Assembly: GCA_003116975.1 (NCBI GenBank)
Contig: BGKB01000144.1
Coordinates: forward strand, 62,001 to 126,000
Reading direction: 5' to 3'
Origin: Aurantiochytrium sp. KH105
Taxonomy: Eukaryota > Sar > Bigyra > Thraustochytrida > Thraustochytriidae
DNA: 64,000 bases
Every line of letters begins with the position of its first letter. The stretch's first letter is position 1. A model generated the notes under the pieces. The model was not told the origin of the DNA and searched no databases. It saw only the letters and a list, made by a program, of their open reading frames with translations. A program made the position numbers and the translations under genes. Below are positions 19,801 to 28,694 of this stretch, piece by piece.

Positions 19801-20583
19801 TTTCTGTTGGAGCGTTCGGACCTCCTCTGGAGTCAAGAGCGAGCCTTTGGAAGGCAGCTTTTCCGAGGAGGTCGAAGCCGCTGCGCCAAGAAAGCCCGCG
19901 AGAATCCCGTTCAAGTCCAGCTCCTCCGCTTTCTGTCTGTAAAGCGAGGGAAGACTGGGCGCCTCGCCAGAGCGAATCGTGGTGAATGCCCTTCGCTTGG
20001 ACAGTTTTCGTTCAATTGTGAGGCGCGGTTTCTCGGCAGGGTGTATTCTAACTTTGAAGGTCACGTATCGTTCCGGATTCACTGATGTCATCTTTCCAGT
20101 ATTTCGAAGACTCAAGGATCTCGCAAGACTCTTTGAGCGCGAAAGCGTGCGGACAAACGGCCCTTTTTCGTGTGACGAATCGTGCAGAGCGAGCATAAAG
20201 GTGTCGCCGTCTTCCAGCTTGACGGCCTCCCGACAGGCCCGTGCACTGCTGAGCAATAAGTAATTTCCTGTGCTCGAGGAGCTGCTTTCAAAGAGAAAGT
20301 CATCGCTATTACCTTGCCAGTAGATGCTAGCTTGCGTTGGCGCCACATCCTCGCACTTGAAAACGTAACTCTGGCCAGGACTCGATCCGACCTCTCCTTC
20401 TTTGAGCGACCATCGTTCTCCGGCCCCGAGAGCGCTCTTGCCGTTGATTTTGTCTGTGGTGTTCTCCAGAAAGAGGGGCGGCTTGAAGTGAAACTTTCGC
20501 TCAATTAGGTCGTCGCGCGTGCAAATCTCGCACCCGGCCGTCACTCTCTCCTCGTCTTCTAAAGAATGATCCTCATACGACAT
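16840..20583 (-). CDS. Multi-FHA protein with two cyclic-nucleotide-fold domains and a C-terminal CaaX box
   Basis: 1247 aa. FHA-like domains at about 380-475, 515-620 and 1122-1232. The last is clearest, with IIGRW, RTVSRVN, FFLND and SKYGTH. A degenerate FHA-like segment may lie at 55-145. Between them sit two cNMP-fold domains (about 642-745 and 785-900). The first has the cassette LGEMSLFSASPASASVRA, in which the Arg that normally grips the cyclic phosphate (PRAA) is Ala, so cAMP/cGMP binding is doubtful. The second is more diverged. Ser/Arg-rich linkers (about 835-850, 925-1010) contain RRxS phosphorylation-type sites. The protein ends SSCCSIL, a CaaX box (C-S-I-L, geranylgeranyl type) with an extra Cys for palmitoylation. 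A membrane-tethered phosphothreonine-reading scaffold is inferred. I know no named protein with this order. Confidence 0.85.
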   Translation of the reverse strand: MSYEDHSLEDEERVTAGCEICTRDDLIERKFHFKPPLFLENTTDKINGKSALGAGERWSLKEGEVGSSPGQSYVFKCEDVAPTQASIYWQGNSDDFLFESSSSSTGNYLLLSSARACREAVKLEDGDTFMLALHDSSHEKGPFVRTLSRSKSLARSLSLRNTGKMTSVNPERYVTFKVRIHPAEKPRLTIERKLSKRRAFTTIRSGEAPSLPSLYRQKAEELDLNGILAGFLGAAASTSSEKLPSKGSLLTPEEVRTLQQKHRAGRNNVVFVGEVGGETMEATAELDLDMNTLQRNIYGGSSVLEEEAILDAVWCDTEVPGEQLDFMRAATNQVGVSIESAHNSGQSGGDSSRATEFEKLVSNIASKRQHELDSLFRRRVELEIVDGPPSLKGSKRGFGVHDISIGSHRMSDFRIEGLSGFHARIERDNENNFWLRDLAVDQTLSTLLVLGAKRPVSILPGDIFRLGKHCELTAYSLSDLAPSEVNETWDCLALRVCKTRKSLRYRQLGNDERAGPEPSYFIMSPSVEDIVIGRKVLECDIAVKDYEMPPYAASISCYDRKFFVSAMPESRKKGVFIELSRRVRDPNGFNGKGRNPLGRLHLLERGDTIKLGRSQLTVALKKVEEADAVAKRRSESHAVLRRVRLFAGLQESELHLLASSVCTMEFGVGDILIRQGSKVTGMLVIGKGEAHVFHESAPSKILNKVKADNVLGEMSLFSASPASASVRAATPMVCLYVDFYLAKAIIHPSNFEIIRTLVDHRTTQANVHDLQQIPCLENVDSSRLLLLSRRLFRVELSSPTQLFRVGDEHECMYIVSSGTLYVSRTGAEDRPTRRGSYKPLSRRSSFTPVRGGGNIFSEMLESALIRPEEPFKAPYAVATNAEVILYGLLREDFIKIMSMSNESVREETEHCRINIGDLLPAHFASSRRQSLAPQMLVRSGLEDGAPSQPGAETPSRRISNDKNFSFKAVSRGSIAIKAPDSTRILPGEFAMTSAQSERLRPSRRHASLSSSQSVDEGAEGDTLAYIERLVAANAPAQSSGQDSQAEEQSATDENGERLDDDADTISLASTETADMSDLEDAEILTDNETFDDALFSKRSDLEARLHGLTLAEIERELAKEPFYLVLKCIAGPQKRQLFILTKALTIIGRWTSTSRDEEAEDPLPGRRVISLNDRTVSRVNSIVQYRSGDFFLNDVESKYGTHLKLKAHEDLKLEVGDIVSCSQHEFEVFARVKLQFSGQTSSCCSIL

Positions 20584-21879
20584 TTTCTCTTTCGGCTGCT
20601 TGCATTCGTTGTTTTGTCCTCTCGAAGCGCGCTAGTGCATTAAACACGCACGTACGCCTGCCCACTTGCACAAATGTGCCCTGGCGCGCCTAGTGCGTGC
20701 GAGAGATAAAAAGCAAACGAGACGAAGCGACGAACGCACTCCGCTCTTGCGCCTGCCCCCGCGAGGCTCGGGAGCGAGCTCGGGGAGCAACCTCAAAAAT
20801 GTTGTCGCCAGACAACCCTACCTGTTTTGGTGCTCAGCTCTTTCTTTCTTTCTTTCCTTCAGGCTACGCAGCAGCTCGAGGGACTTTGGCTTTGCGGCGG
20901 TGAACGCACAGTCCAGGCCGCCTCGCCTCGCCTCGCCTCGCCTCGCTCTCTCTTGGACACGAGCGCGCTCCAGCTGCCGCTGTACAAGGTGTTCGCCACT
21001 CAAGGCAGCAAGGACTACAAGCCTCGTCCTGCCAGAGGCTACAGCTTTGGCAAACAAGCCAACCTTCCTTGCCGCACCTCTTCAAGTGATATATAAAAGA
21101 GCTGTGCTTTTGACGGCGTAATGCAAAACCAGCATACGATGTGGGTGCGCACCGTTGCTTTTGAGAAAAGCAGTTGGTTGCTTGTGTTCCTAGTCCCAAG
21201 GTCACACAGCGGGCGTCTGGCTCCGTTCGCTCGGACTCACCTCGGCGCTAGATTGGTTGCTCTCTGTGTGCCAATAAATCAACGTATCGTTTGTATACCT
21301 AATTCTTCCGTTGTCCATCTATTACGTATTGCACAGAAAAGGAGAGATTTAAATGCTCCGCGCGGCCGCGGCCCGCAGTCTCTCCGCGAACGAACAGGCA
21401 GGCATGCATGTATGCAGAAAGGCAAAAAGGCAAAAAGGCAAGCAGGCGAACACGCGCGACCACCCACCCACCGACGGCCCCTCTTCCACTCGGCTCAAAC
21501 GCCATCGGTCGCGCCATAAATCCGTTGAACGCGCACGGCGCACGGAGGCGGGCCGCGCGGCCAGCTTTTCCGCCCGTAGCGGTCCTTGTCTCCGCGGCGG
21601 CGGCCGCGCCGAGGCGGGGCGGGAAAAAAAAGGCGCAAGGGGAGAAAGGAGAGCGACGCGCGATAACGCACTTGCGCGTCGCGACGGCCGACTTGCGCGC
21701 CGCGCATTCCCGACTTGCGCGCTCGGGGCCACGGAGCGGGCAGCCGCCGTTAGGCAGGGGCCCAGAACAAAAAAGAAAAAGGAGAAAAAAAAGAGTAGAA
21801 TACTAGGGGAGAGGAGGAGGGAGGCCCAGGCGGCGCAGGATCGGCGGCGGCAGAGCGAGGACGCGGAGGCGCGGCGGCG
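20584..21879. other. Divergent intergenic region
   Basis: About 1.3 kb between the FHA gene and the mannosyltransferase gene. Holds CGCCT repeats (20925-20945), a TATATAAAAG motif near 21091-21100 not close to any gene start, and a purine-rich leader (21770-21840). A 132-codon frame at 21121-21519 has no family features and is not called. Confidence 0.45.
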
Positions 21880-22021
21880 ATGGCGGCGGAGGGCGAGGCG
21901 CGGCGCGGCGCGGGCCTGTGCGTGGTGGTGGAGCCGTACCTGAGCGGGTCGCACGCGCAGCTGTGCGACACCCTCGCCAGCGCCTCGCCGGGCGCGCACG
22001 CGGCCGTGGCGAATGACGGCC

Positions 22022-22082
<61 letters not shown>

Positions 22083-24105
22083 AGAGCAGCAGCACGAGGG
22101 CCAGCAGCAGGAGGGTCAGCAGCGAGAGCGGCAAGAGGCGACAGGTGGAGACGTCGCGGCGCCAGAGGGCGACCTGCGCAAGAGCGAGGACGCTTCGGCG
22201 AGCGAATGGCCCGAGGTGCAAATCGTGGGCTGGAAAGGCGCCGCAAAATGGCACTGGAGGATGCTCGTCAGCGCAGCTCACTTTGCAGAGGCCATCCCGC
22301 GCGACCGCGTGCCGGGAAGCATTGTCTTCTCGGCCATGATGAACGTTGCAGAGCTCCTGGGCCTGCGTCCGGACCTCCATAAATGTAAAAAGGTGGTCTA
22401 CTTTCACGAAAACCAGCTCGAGTACCCACGTCAGTCCGAAGCTGCAGCCCAGAGCCAAGGCCAGTCGGCCTTTAATCTGGGCTGGAACCAAATCGCCAGC
22501 TGCCTTTGCGCCGACGTGATCGCGTTCAACTCGCAATACAACATGGACTCCTTTTACAAACTTGCGCCGCCCTTTATCAATAAGGCGCCAACGGGGAGCC
22601 GCCCGCCAGCGCTTGACATCGACGCGCTGCGTGCGAAAAGTCAAATCCTTGGGGTCCCCATTACAGCCAAACTGGAATCTCCGGTGCGAAGCATGCCGAA
22701 TGCCGTGGGAGAGCGTCAAGAACCGCTTCGCGTTGTCTGGCCGCACCGCTTCGAACACGACAAAGGCAGCGACGAGTGGATAATGGCGCTTGAGGATTTC
22801 TCTCAGCTCAGCGAGGCACGTCCAATTCACGTCTACATCTTGGGTGACATAACTTCATCAGCACAGGAGTCCGCAGACGAAGCAAGAGCTAAATTGGAGT
22901 CGCTCCCCAACGTGTCCCTCATGAGGTGCGGTCGAGTTAAGGAGAGGAGCGAGTATCTCGATCTCTTGCGGACCATGGACGTGGCAGTCTCCACGGCGCG
23001 CCATGAATTTTACGGGGTCGCCATGCTTGAAGCCGCAACCTGTGGCTGCTATCCTTTGTGCCCCGACCGTCTCAGCTACCCCGAACTCTTTCCAGATGCG
23101 TGTCTCTACCGTACAACGCGGCAGCTTGCGAAGCGTCTTCGGGATTATGCGAACCGGCCGGATTTGCCCGCAACCTTTATGTCAAGCCCCGAGTGGCACG
23201 AGCGCCTTGCTGCCTTTCAATGGGCCAATGGCAAGGGTGCCCTGGCAGAGCGCTGGCGGGCTCTCGTTCACACACCCACAAACGTGGGCAGTGCCGACGT
23301 TCCTGCTTTTGCGGACTATTTGCACCATGATAGAGATCAAATTTCCATGCAGAGGCGCCCGCAAGATATCGAAGCTGATGAGCATGCGTTGCAAGATCAT
23401 CATCAGCATCATGCGGGGCGTTCCCACGAGCGATTTCCGCAGCATCAGCAGGACCAGGACCAGGACCTCGGCAGCCAGCTTGGTAGCGCTGGAGAACGGA
23501 GACGAGAGGCCGGGAATCGATACTCCATGAGAAGCACTGGCGCCACGAAGAAAACATACAAGCTTGCTCAAGTGGCCAATTCGGACCCGGCAATCAAAGA
23601 ACAGCGATTGGACCAATCGTTACAGCATGACATGGTGCAGATGCCTCTTCAGCCCGGGCGCCAAAAGCGGCCAAAACGCCATTGCATTCTCTGCTGCAGA
23701 CGGTGTCTCAAGGGGGAGACGCATCGATACCGCGAAGGCCGGCAGACTACGTGGAAGTGCAGTGTTTGCAATGTCAATCTGTGCAAGTCTTGCTTTGCAG
23801 ATTTCCACCGATTACCTGAGCTGGTGCGGCCGCACTGTCAAGGAGGCCCAAGAGTCGTGGCTGTGATGCAGGATGTCCCAGCCGAGCTTGCAGATCCCCA
23901 GGGGCCTTCGGTTCATGGGTCGGATGCAGAAGTCCCAGATGTTCCGACCTCGTCCTCGGTGTCCTTGGGCCTTGGGGTTCCCACATCATCGATGACCTCG
24001 GACGTCCCTCTTGATGATCTCGAAGGTGAAAACCAAGCGCCTCTCGACGAAGGGCCTGCACGCAAAAAGCGCACACGAAACCGCTTCCGACTCGTTCATC
24101 CGTGA
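21880..24105 (+). CDS. tRNA-queuosine alpha-mannosyltransferase (QTMAN/GTDC1-like) with C-terminal zinc finger
   Basis: 741 aa. The N-terminal half is the GTDC1 family: VVVEPYLSGSHAQL, GAAKWHWRM, VYFHENQLEYP, FNSQYNMDSF, VWPHRFEHDKG, and the donor-site stretch STARHEFYGVAMLEAATCG followed by YPLCP and YPELFP. This family (now called QTMAN) adds mannose from GDP-mannose to queuosine in tRNA-Asp in the cytosol. A 19-residue polyglutamine run plus Gln/Glu-rich insert (about 49-110) splits the first strand from KWHWR. After about 470, residues 480-590 are Gln/Arg-rich linker; then residues 602-645 hold a Cys/His cluster CILCCRRC, WKCSVCNVNLCKSCF, FH closely resembling the C-terminal zinc finger of piggyBac transposases. 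A basic tail (RKKRTRNRF) ends the protein. The single frame is continuous, so the fusion is seen; its role is unknown. Confidence 0.85.
22024..22080 (+). repeat. CAG x19 polyglutamine tract
   Basis: Nineteen uninterrupted CAG codons within the mannosyltransferase gene, inside what should be a surface loop of the N-terminal Rossmann domain. Confidence 0.9.
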
Positions 24106-24492
24106 TTAGTAGCCGGAGAGGGCACAGAGGGAGAGAGTAAGAAAGGGAGGATGTGCAGCATGAAAGCGAACTTGTTCCAAAACCGCGCGCACGTGCATTT
24201 TTTGAATGGAAAACAAACAGATGGCAAAGTACGAATTCTAAACTGGTTTTTGTTGTTTATAAATGTCCTTCGTTTCTGTCCGAGCACAAGCAGGACAGCT
24301 CATGGAAAAACATACTCGTCTGCGCTTTGAAGTCCGTGTGCTTTCTTCTTTCTTCAAGTCGTGCAAAGACAAACAAACATGAATCATCAAGCTTACAATT
24401 TGCGTGAATCATCGGGTAAAGTAAATACACCAACGCCCGTTTGACAACAGCAGCTTCTTATATTTCCAATCAGGTGGACGAGAACAGTTCGG
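24106..24492. other. Convergent 3' region
   Basis: About 390 bp, AT-richer than its neighbours, between the ends of the mannosyltransferase and FAM228-like genes. No gene seen. Confidence 0.5.
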
Positions 24493-25464
24493 CTAATGCT
24501 TTTCTGGATACGTGCGCTTGCCTTTGGGGAACTCGGCATCCACAGCGGCACGATCCTTGGGAAATCCAAAGTGATCCATGTGGACCTTTGACTCGTAATT
24601 CGAGGCGCCCAGACGCGGACCGTCGTCAGAGTTGCCCATCAGCTTCGAAAAGTACCCATGCGGGGTCGATTCAATCTTGCCGCTGGCCCACATGCCGACC
24701 TCGAGAGACCCACGCGATGGCGCACGCACCGAACCAGCCTGGCCGCCGGGACCGTCTCCGCTCGGGATCATTGTTTGCTCCCTCTTGTGTTTGGCAATTA
24801 CACTCTGTGTTGGATCGTCAATCTCGCCAAGATTCACGCGCAAGGCGCCCTCATTTACTGTGAACGGGTTGTACGCGCTTTCGATAACAATGTCGAGAAA
24901 GATGGTGTCTTTTTCGTTGGTGGCTTGCAAATACTTTTCGTACTCTGCGCGCAAGAGACGACGGTACCCCTCGGGGTCTCGGGATGCCAGCTGCTGGGCA
25001 ACCTTGCTCTGGATCGTACCAAACACCTTGTCGCGCCACTCTTGGTATCTTTGCTGTTTTTTCCGCAATTCCATCTGATCGTGGAAGTCAAGCATCTCGT
25101 CGACCTGTTTCGTGTACGTCTTTGTGTCAAGAACCTCGTGATACATTTTCTGAAATTGTGCCTCTTTCTTGACACGAAGATTTTCAAGGCGATCGCGCAC
25201 CGCACGCTCGGACTGCTCTTGCAGCTGCTCCATTTTGGCCCAATAGGCGCGATTGCGCAGGATTTTCTTTTCTTCAACAGCAGCAGCCATTTTCTTCTTT
25301 CTTTGCGCGAGGCTATTGCGTCGTTTGCCTGTCTGCGCGGCGGTGAGCGCGTTTCCATGATGATCAACGCTGCCGCTTTTGCTCCCGCTGCCTCCGCGGA
25401 CGAGGTCGTCCAGAAGCGCCTCCGAGTACACCTTGCAGCCAGAGACTTTGGGTTGGGAAGGCAT
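24493..25464 (-). CDS. FAM228-like, possible cilium-associated helical protein
   Basis: 323 aa from the ATG at 25464-25462 (MPSQPKVSGCKVYSEALLDD); 29 more upstream codons are Arg/Ala-rich leader. Residues about 60-210 are long charged helices (KKKMAAAVEEKKILRNRAYW and onward). The core, with W-R-DKVFGTIQSKVAQQL, LRAEYEKYLQATNEKD, IFLDIVIESAYNPF, resembles the FAM228 family of animals, a little-studied group associated with ciliated cells. The C-terminal region (HGYFSKLMG, HFGFPKD, FPKGKRTYPEKH) has short Gly/Pro/Lys motifs like those of ciliary microtubule-associated proteins. No catalytic residues are evident. Family assignment is from memory of the pattern and is tentative; the coding call is firm. 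Confidence 0.65.
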   Translation of the reverse strand: MPSQPKVSGCKVYSEALLDDLVRGGSGSKSGSVDHHGNALTAAQTGKRRNSLAQRKKKMAAAVEEKKILRNRAYWAKMEQLQEQSERAVRDRLENLRVKKEAQFQKMYHEVLDTKTYTKQVDEMLDFHDQMELRKKQQRYQEWRDKVFGTIQSKVAQQLASRDPEGYRRLLRAEYEKYLQATNEKDTIFLDIVIESAYNPFTVNEGALRVNLGEIDDPTQSVIAKHKREQTMIPSGDGPGGQAGSVRAPSRGSLEVGMWASGKIESTPHGYFSKLMGNSDDGPRLGASNYESKVHMDHFGFPKDRAAVDAEFPKGKRTYPEKH

Positions 25465-26837
25465 CGTGCGCTCTCTGACTTTGCTCGACGCCGCGTTCGC
25501 AGGTCTTGCTCTTGCCGCTCTGGCTCGCCTGCACGCGGCGCGCGCGCGCAAGGGCCGCTCTCCTTCTGTTCTCCAGGCCCTGGCGCAGAATGAGGACGTC
25601 TTTCAATGTGTACGTGCGTCAATTCCACAATGATACATCATGGTTCGTAGTAGTTAGGGGAGATCCGTTGACGAGGAGCAAATCGTTCAATCGAGTCACT
25701 TCGCATCCGAGTTGATTTGTCATAATACCAAGCAGGTAAGCTTTCCAATGCCACGGTGACCATCATTTGCTCGGGGCATGGGTGGATCGGGCTAACACAA
25801 TGAAGGAACGATGGCCGAAGAAAGCTGACATAGCCAACATAGCAACGAGTGAGTTGAGGCTTTATTCTTCTACGAGGAGTCAATTGTATCCCTTCCGTTC
25901 CGATGATATGAGTTATTTGTGTACTACGGGACTGACACCTCATCGAGAGGCCTCAATGTCCAGGATGGTGGTGACAAAAGATCCTACGCTGGACCAATCC
26001 ACGACACCTGCGAACGACACCTGCAGCAGCTGCCGCCCGCGAAACTACTCCCCGAACAGCGGCGGCCCCACTTTCTGCCGACGGCGCCACGGCCGCCTCG
26101 CTGGCCCGCGTCTCCGCGTCGACCTCGACGATGCCAGACAGCCCGGCCTCTCCACCGCAGGTCCTCCCTCCCTCGCTCGCCCCTCTTCTTCCGAGTCTTG
26201 TCTTGCCTCGGTCTTGTTCTTGCTCGCTCGCTGCTTGCTTGCTTGCTCGCTGCTTGCTTGCTGCTTGCTGTCTTGCTGACAGAAAAAAAAGGAGCAGGCG
26301 AGCACAAGACAAGCATGCCAAAGCCCGAAAGATAGCGCCCTCGCGCGTCGCGCGCGTCGGGGCTGCGTGGCCGGCGCCCGCGCGGCAGCCGGCCGGCCGG
26401 GCGGGCGAGCGAGCGGGGAGCAGAGAGCGGCGCGCGGCCGCGGCCGGTCGTGGCTGGCGCCGCCGTNNNNNNNNNNNNNNNNNNNNNNNNNNNNNNNNNN
26501 NNNNNNNNNNNNNNNNNNNNNNNNNNNNNNNNNNNNNNNNNNNNNNNNNNNNNNNNNNNNNNNNNNNNNNNNNNNNNNNNNNNNNNNNNNNNNNNNNNNN
26601 NNNNNNNNNNNNNNNNNNNNNNNNNNNNNNNNNNNNNNNNNNNNNNNNNNNNNNNNGCGCCCGCCGCCGATGGGACGGCGCAAGCAGGTCGCGCCGCAGC
26701 GAGCGCGGCGGCGCAGCCCGAGCGCGGCGGCGGAGCGCGGCGGCGGAGGCAGCGGCGGAGGCAGCGGCGACAGCGAGGCCGGCGCGAGGAGCGGCGGCGC
26801 GATCGCGGAGCCGCGGAGCCCGAGCGCGGCGCCGCGA
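25465..26837. other. Intergenic region containing an assembly gap
   Basis: About 1.4 kb with GCTT/GCTCGCT repeats (26222-26275) and extremely GC-rich DNA flanking the gap at 26467-26656. The right part, after the gap, may be the leader or N-terminal coding part of the PP2C gene. Confidence 0.45.
26467..26656. other. Assembly gap (190 N)
   Basis: A run of 190 undetermined bases. Both edges are nearly pure G+C, which suggests a sequencing dropout. The true length is unknown. Confidence 0.95.
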
Positions 26838-28592
26838 ATGGCGGGATCGAGCCCAGAAGATGCGGAGGCGAGAGCGGCTTCTGGACCGGGCCCAGCAGGG
26901 CTGGCAGACTTGCTGCGGATGAGCACGCACAAGAGCGCAGAGTTCGGCGACGGCGGGCAAGATGGCGATCAAGAGGAAGAAGAGGACAAAAAAGAGGAGG
27001 CGGAGGAGGGCGTTGACGGGAGTGGAGAAGACTTTGATTTGTGGGAGCAGCTGCAAGGCCTAATGCAAGCATCCATCGCGCGGCGCAACTTTTTCGGCCA
27101 AACTGGAAAACCTGCGGTCCATGACGGCCCCGAGAGAGAGCGCATTAGAGCCACCTTGCGCGCACGGCTACAGAGGAGAGCATCTTCGGACGAGCCGCTC
27201 GAGGGTGTCCGCACAGCGGCAAGAAAACTCAATCACCTATCATCGTCTGCTTCATCCTCTCCGGCTTTGTCGTCATCGTCGTCAGCATCGACAACAACAG
27301 CAGCGGCATTGCCAGGAGCGTCCTCAGCAGCAGCAGCAGCAGCAGCAGCTCCAAGTTGTCCAGGAAAGGACGAGGATGAAGCAGGACGGCCAAGCCCAGA
27401 AGCGCGCGAGCGCGAGGACTTTGGAGAAAATGGAGAATTTGCCTGCATTGCCAAGCAAGGCAAACGTGACTACATGGAAGACTGCTTTTCAACGCATCTG
27501 AGCGCCGGAAAGGACAATATTCATCTCTTTGGAGTTTACGATGGGCACGGCGGCAGTCTTTGCGCCGAGTTCTGCGCAGACGAACTTCTCCACACGCTCG
27601 CGCAGCATGCTCAGTTGGAAACAAATCCAAAACGGGCCATGCAGGCGGCCTTTGAATTTCTGGACAGCGTCTTTTGCGAGCTCTCGCACGAGCACCTTTT
27701 GCAAGATGGGTCGACGGCAACGGTGGCAATTGTTTGTCGAGACGAAAAGCAGCAGGCGAGTCTCACGGTTGGAAATGTCGGTGACTCGCGATGCGTGCTC
27801 GTTCGCGCGGGCAAAGAGGTCGACGTGCTGACCCGAGACCATCTTCCGAGCTTGGACGACGAAGCCGAGCGGATTCGGGACCAGGGCGGCATGATAATCA
27901 TGTGTGGTGGTCTGGCGCGCGTGCAAGGCTGCCTCGCTGTGAGCCGCGCGCTGGGAGACGCAAGCTTGAAACCCTACGTGACAGGGACTCCAGAGGTCGT
28001 TTCGCGAAAGGTTCCCATGAACGAAGGCCCCGCCTTTCTCTGTATCGCTTCGGATGGCGTCTGGGATGAAGTTAGCAATGATGAGGCTGCAGAGGTTCTT
28101 CTGGCAAGAGGAGCCAAGGACGGAGCTGCTCGGCTCGTGCGTTTGGCGCTCGATCGCGGTTCGGACGACAATCTTACTTGCATGGCCATTGACCTACGTG
28201 CCCTTGACGGCAGCGGTGCCGGTAGCGCGGGCACTGCGGACGTCAAGGCCGCTCAATCTATTGGACACGCCCGAAGCAGTGGTGCGGAGAGGAAGCGGCC
28301 GGCCCCCAAGCAGCGCGTGGACAGCGCATATACCGCAGCATCTGCATCTGGAAACGCTGACGAGTCAGAATCGAGTGGGACAAGCAACACAACACATGAT
28401 GCTGATGCTAGTGCAAGTGCCAGTGCTGCTGGTGCTATGGGGATAGAGTCTGGGGCTGATGCCGCTGATACAACGAGCGCGGGACTGACTTCAGAACGAT
28501 CAGAGAAGAACGTGACTGGGACCGCCTCCCCAGCGGAGAAGGCCTCTGAGAATCAGCAAGAGCCTCGAATCACGCGGCGAAAGCTGTCCTGA
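26838..28592 (+). CDS. PP2C/PPM-family Ser/Thr protein phosphatase
   Basis: 584 aa from the ATG at 26838 (MAGSSPEDAEARAASG). An in-frame ATG at 26670, just after the gap, would add 56 Arg/Gly/Ala-rich residues, so the true start is uncertain. The phosphatase domain (about 200-455) shows the metal-binding motifs in order: RDYMED, VYDGHGG, NVGDSRCVLVR, VSRALGD, IASDGVWD and SDDNLTC. These aspartates bind the two Mn2+/Mg2+ ions of PP2C enzymes, so the protein should be active. The N-terminal region is acidic (EEEEDKKEE) with a Ser/Ala low-complexity stretch; the last 130 residues are Ser/Ala/Glu-rich without known motifs. Substrate and location are not evident. Confidence 0.85.
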   Translation: MAGSSPEDAEARAASGPGPAGLADLLRMSTHKSAEFGDGGQDGDQEEEEDKKEEAEEGVDGSGEDFDLWEQLQGLMQASIARRNFFGQTGKPAVHDGPERERIRATLRARLQRRASSDEPLEGVRTAARKLNHLSSSASSSPALSSSSSASTTTAAALPGASSAAAAAAAAPSCPGKDEDEAGRPSPEAREREDFGENGEFACIAKQGKRDYMEDCFSTHLSAGKDNIHLFGVYDGHGGSLCAEFCADELLHTLAQHAQLETNPKRAMQAAFEFLDSVFCELSHEHLLQDGSTATVAIVCRDEKQQASLTVGNVGDSRCVLVRAGKEVDVLTRDHLPSLDDEAERIRDQGGMIIMCGGLARVQGCLAVSRALGDASLKPYVTGTPEVVSRKVPMNEGPAFLCIASDGVWDEVSNDEAAEVLLARGAKDGAARLVRLALDRGSDDNLTCMAIDLRALDGSGAGSAGTADVKAAQSIGHARSSGAERKRPAPKQRVDSAYTAASASGNADESESSGTSNTTHDADASASASAAGAMGIESGADAADTTSAGLTSERSEKNVTGTASPAEKASENQQEPRITRRKLS

Positions 28593-28694
28593 CGAGGAGA
28601 TGCACGCCGCGCCGTCTCACGCAAACTAGCAATCGAACGCAAAGTCTCGCGCAAAAGCTGTATGAAGATTGCGCCTGGCACGAACCTTTGACAG

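Noticed and set aside
21091..21519. TATATAAAAG followed by a 132-codon frame
   Set aside because: A TATA-like motif sits just upstream, but the frame has no recognisable features and runs into GC-rich repeat-like sequence; too weak to call.
21349..22830. 493-codon frame antisense to the mannosyltransferase
   Set aside because: Antisense shadow of a real gene, with a poly-Leu run from the CAG repeat.
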